From: Phycisphaeraceae bacterium
GTDB lineage: Bacteria > Planctomycetota > Phycisphaerae > Phycisphaerales > UBA1924
Reading direction: 5' to 3'
Length of the DNA: 64,000 nt
NCBI GenBank assembly: GCA_020639155.1
Contig: JACKHF010000001.1
Span: forward strand, 1,302,001 to 1,366,000
Below are positions 63,050-64,000 of the stretch, piece after piece (the stretch's first letter is position 1; each line of letters opens with the position of its first letter). A program made the translations under genes and the position numbers. The notes under the pieces are model-generated. The model made no database searches and was not told where the DNA came from. It saw only the letters and a program-made list of their open reading frames with translations.

Positions 63050-64000
63050 ATGCCCGAGCTTCGGCTCAACGCATTGACCAGGGTTTTTCGCTCGCGCGAA
63101 ACACCCGCACTGGACGGTGTTTCCTTTGTCGCTCCTGATGGCAAATGCACCGCAGTGCTCGGCCCATCCGGGTGTGGCAAAACAACCCTGCTCCGAATCA
63201 TTGCAGGGCTCGAAAAGCAAACTTCAGGCTTGTTCGTGTTCAACCCCACGGATCACACAGGACATCATTCCGATCCGGAGCAGCCGTCCAGTGTTCGGTC
63301 ATTGCCACATACGTACAGGGTTGCAATGGTGTTCCAGACACCCGCACTCTATAAGCATCTGACCGGGAAGAAAAATATCCTGATAGGCGCAAAGCATGCG
63401 CGAAACGGGCAGCCGGACATCGAAACACTTGCAAGGTCACTCGACATATCGCATATTCTTGAGGCTAGGCCAGCACATATGTCGGTGGGTGAGCGTCAGC
63501 GTGTCGCACTTGCCAAAGCTCTCGCATCAAAGCCCGATCTTTTGCTGCTGGATGAGCCGCTCTCATCGCTTGATCCCCATCGCAAACGTGCAGCTATCCA
63601 GCTTGTGCGCACATTGCGTGATGGTGTCGGTCAGCAGTTAAAACTTCCAACAACACTGCTTGTCACCCATGACCAGCACGAAGCAGCGCAACTCGCGCAT
63701 CACATGATTGTGATGCGCAATGGCAGGGTGCAGCAGGAAGGAGTGCCAGCGCACATCTTCAGCCAACCTGCAACATTGTTTGTTGCAAGGTTCGTGGGTG
63801 AACCGCCTATGAATGTGCTGGTTGGTCGCGTAGGAAACGAATCGGGGCACATGGTGTTTTCATGTGATCGTGCTGGAACAGATCCAATCGCTCTTGATCT
63901 ACCAACGATCAAAGATGTCGCTGCCCAACCAGTCGTCTTATGCGTCAGGCCAAACAGGATTGATATCACACCGCTGGAATCCGGACAACTGTGTGCTGTG
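63050..64000 (+). CDS. ABC transporter ATP-binding protein, MalK/UgpC type (3' truncated)
   Basis: 317 residues are visible and the frame is open to the window end. GGAG seven bases before ATG supports the start. Walker A is GPSGCGKTTLL, Q-loop VFQTPALYKHL, signature MSVGERQRVALAKAL (family LSGGQ, here MSVGE), Walker B LLLLDEPLSSLD, and the H-loop VTHDQHEAA. After the ATPase come FVARFVGEPPMNVLVGRV and VLCVRPNRIDIT, the TOBE region of MalK-type importers of sugars or glycerol-phosphate. Permease and binding-protein genes would lie past the window. Confidence 0.87.
   Translation, partial: MPELRLNALTRVFRSRETPALDGVSFVAPDGKCTAVLGPSGCGKTTLLRIIAGLEKQTSGLFVFNPTDHTGHHSDPEQPSSVRSLPHTYRVAMVFQTPALYKHLTGKKNILIGAKHARNGQPDIETLARSLDISHILEARPAHMSVGERQRVALAKALASKPDLLLLDEPLSSLDPHRKRAAIQLVRTLRDGVGQQLKLPTTLLVTHDQHEAAQLAHHMIVMRNGRVQQEGVPAHIFSQPATLFVARFVGEPPMNVLVGRVGNESGHMVFSCDRAGTDPIALDLPTIKDVAAQPVVLCVRPNRIDITPLESGQLCAV

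Noticed and set aside
1..64000. CRISPR arrays, insertion sequences, rRNA genes, replication origin
   Set aside because: No regularly spaced repeats, transposase frames, rRNA sequence or DnaA-box cluster were seen on reading the window.

Overview
This looks like chromosomal DNA of a diderm bacterium. The best guess is the Planctomycetota, class Phycisphaerae, inferred from gene style and not from a marker tree. The clues are CPxCGYD-type zinc-ribbon membrane proteins, a lysine-rich histone-H1-like tail on a small protein, ResB/CcsA cytochrome c maturation, the futalosine menaquinone route, a reduced type II secretion cluster, and many lipoproteins. The sequence is GC-rich and densely coding apart from one AT-rich insert at about 16.05-17.5 kb.

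Layout. 0-3 kb: the end of an outer-membrane porin, an unknown helical protein, a SnoaL-like protein with an H1-like tail, and futalosine hydrolase. 3-10 kb: two HlyD-type adaptors separated by a terminator, the second joined to an RND pump. 10-16 kb: a small membrane protein, an RluA pseudouridine synthase, a Dabb lipoprotein, a Tat-exported glycosylasparaginase, a P1B-4 metal ATPase and tRNA-Met(CAT). 16-17.7 kb: an AT-rich KAP NTPase gene abutting the tRNA, then a glycosyltransferase remnant. 17.8-22 kb: a lipoprotein-resB-ccsA operon. 22-26 kb: bamA and hldE. 26-31 kb: tsaE, a DUF7660-like protein, a TolQ/TolR/TolR proton-channel set and a TolC-like lipoprotein. 31-39 kb: a small unknown gene, a divergent GH35 protein and a giant AsmA/TamB-like protein. 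39-40.5 kb: rpiB and a TsaC-phosphatase fusion. 40.8-49.5 kb: a type II secretion/pseudopilus operon (F, G, minor pseudopilins, K-, C-, L- and M-like, TPR lipoprotein). 49.6-54 kb: small cysteine-rich, SHOCT-like and zinc-ribbon membrane proteins plus mgtE. 54-64 kb: a Nif3-like protein, ArnT-like GT39 with LptF/G, ybeY-corC, a GT2, a STAS protein, and the start of a MalK-type ABC ATPase that runs off the end.

Together the genes describe an LPS-bearing envelope: heptose synthesis by HldE, LPS export by LptF/G, sugar addition to lipid carriers by GT39 and GT2, outer-membrane assembly by BamA and an AsmA-like protein, energised TolQR, and efflux. The energy metabolism uses menaquinone and c-type cytochromes. 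Housekeeping genes for tRNA t6A (tsaE, tsaC domain) and rRNA processing (ybeY, rluA) are scattered between them.

The most unusual items are the tRNA-adjacent KAP NTPase insert, the TolQ homologue with an apparent lipoprotein signal, the duplicated-domain lipoprotein fused into the cytochrome c maturation operon, the GH35 protein lacking its nucleophile, and the secretion cluster without local gspD or gspE.
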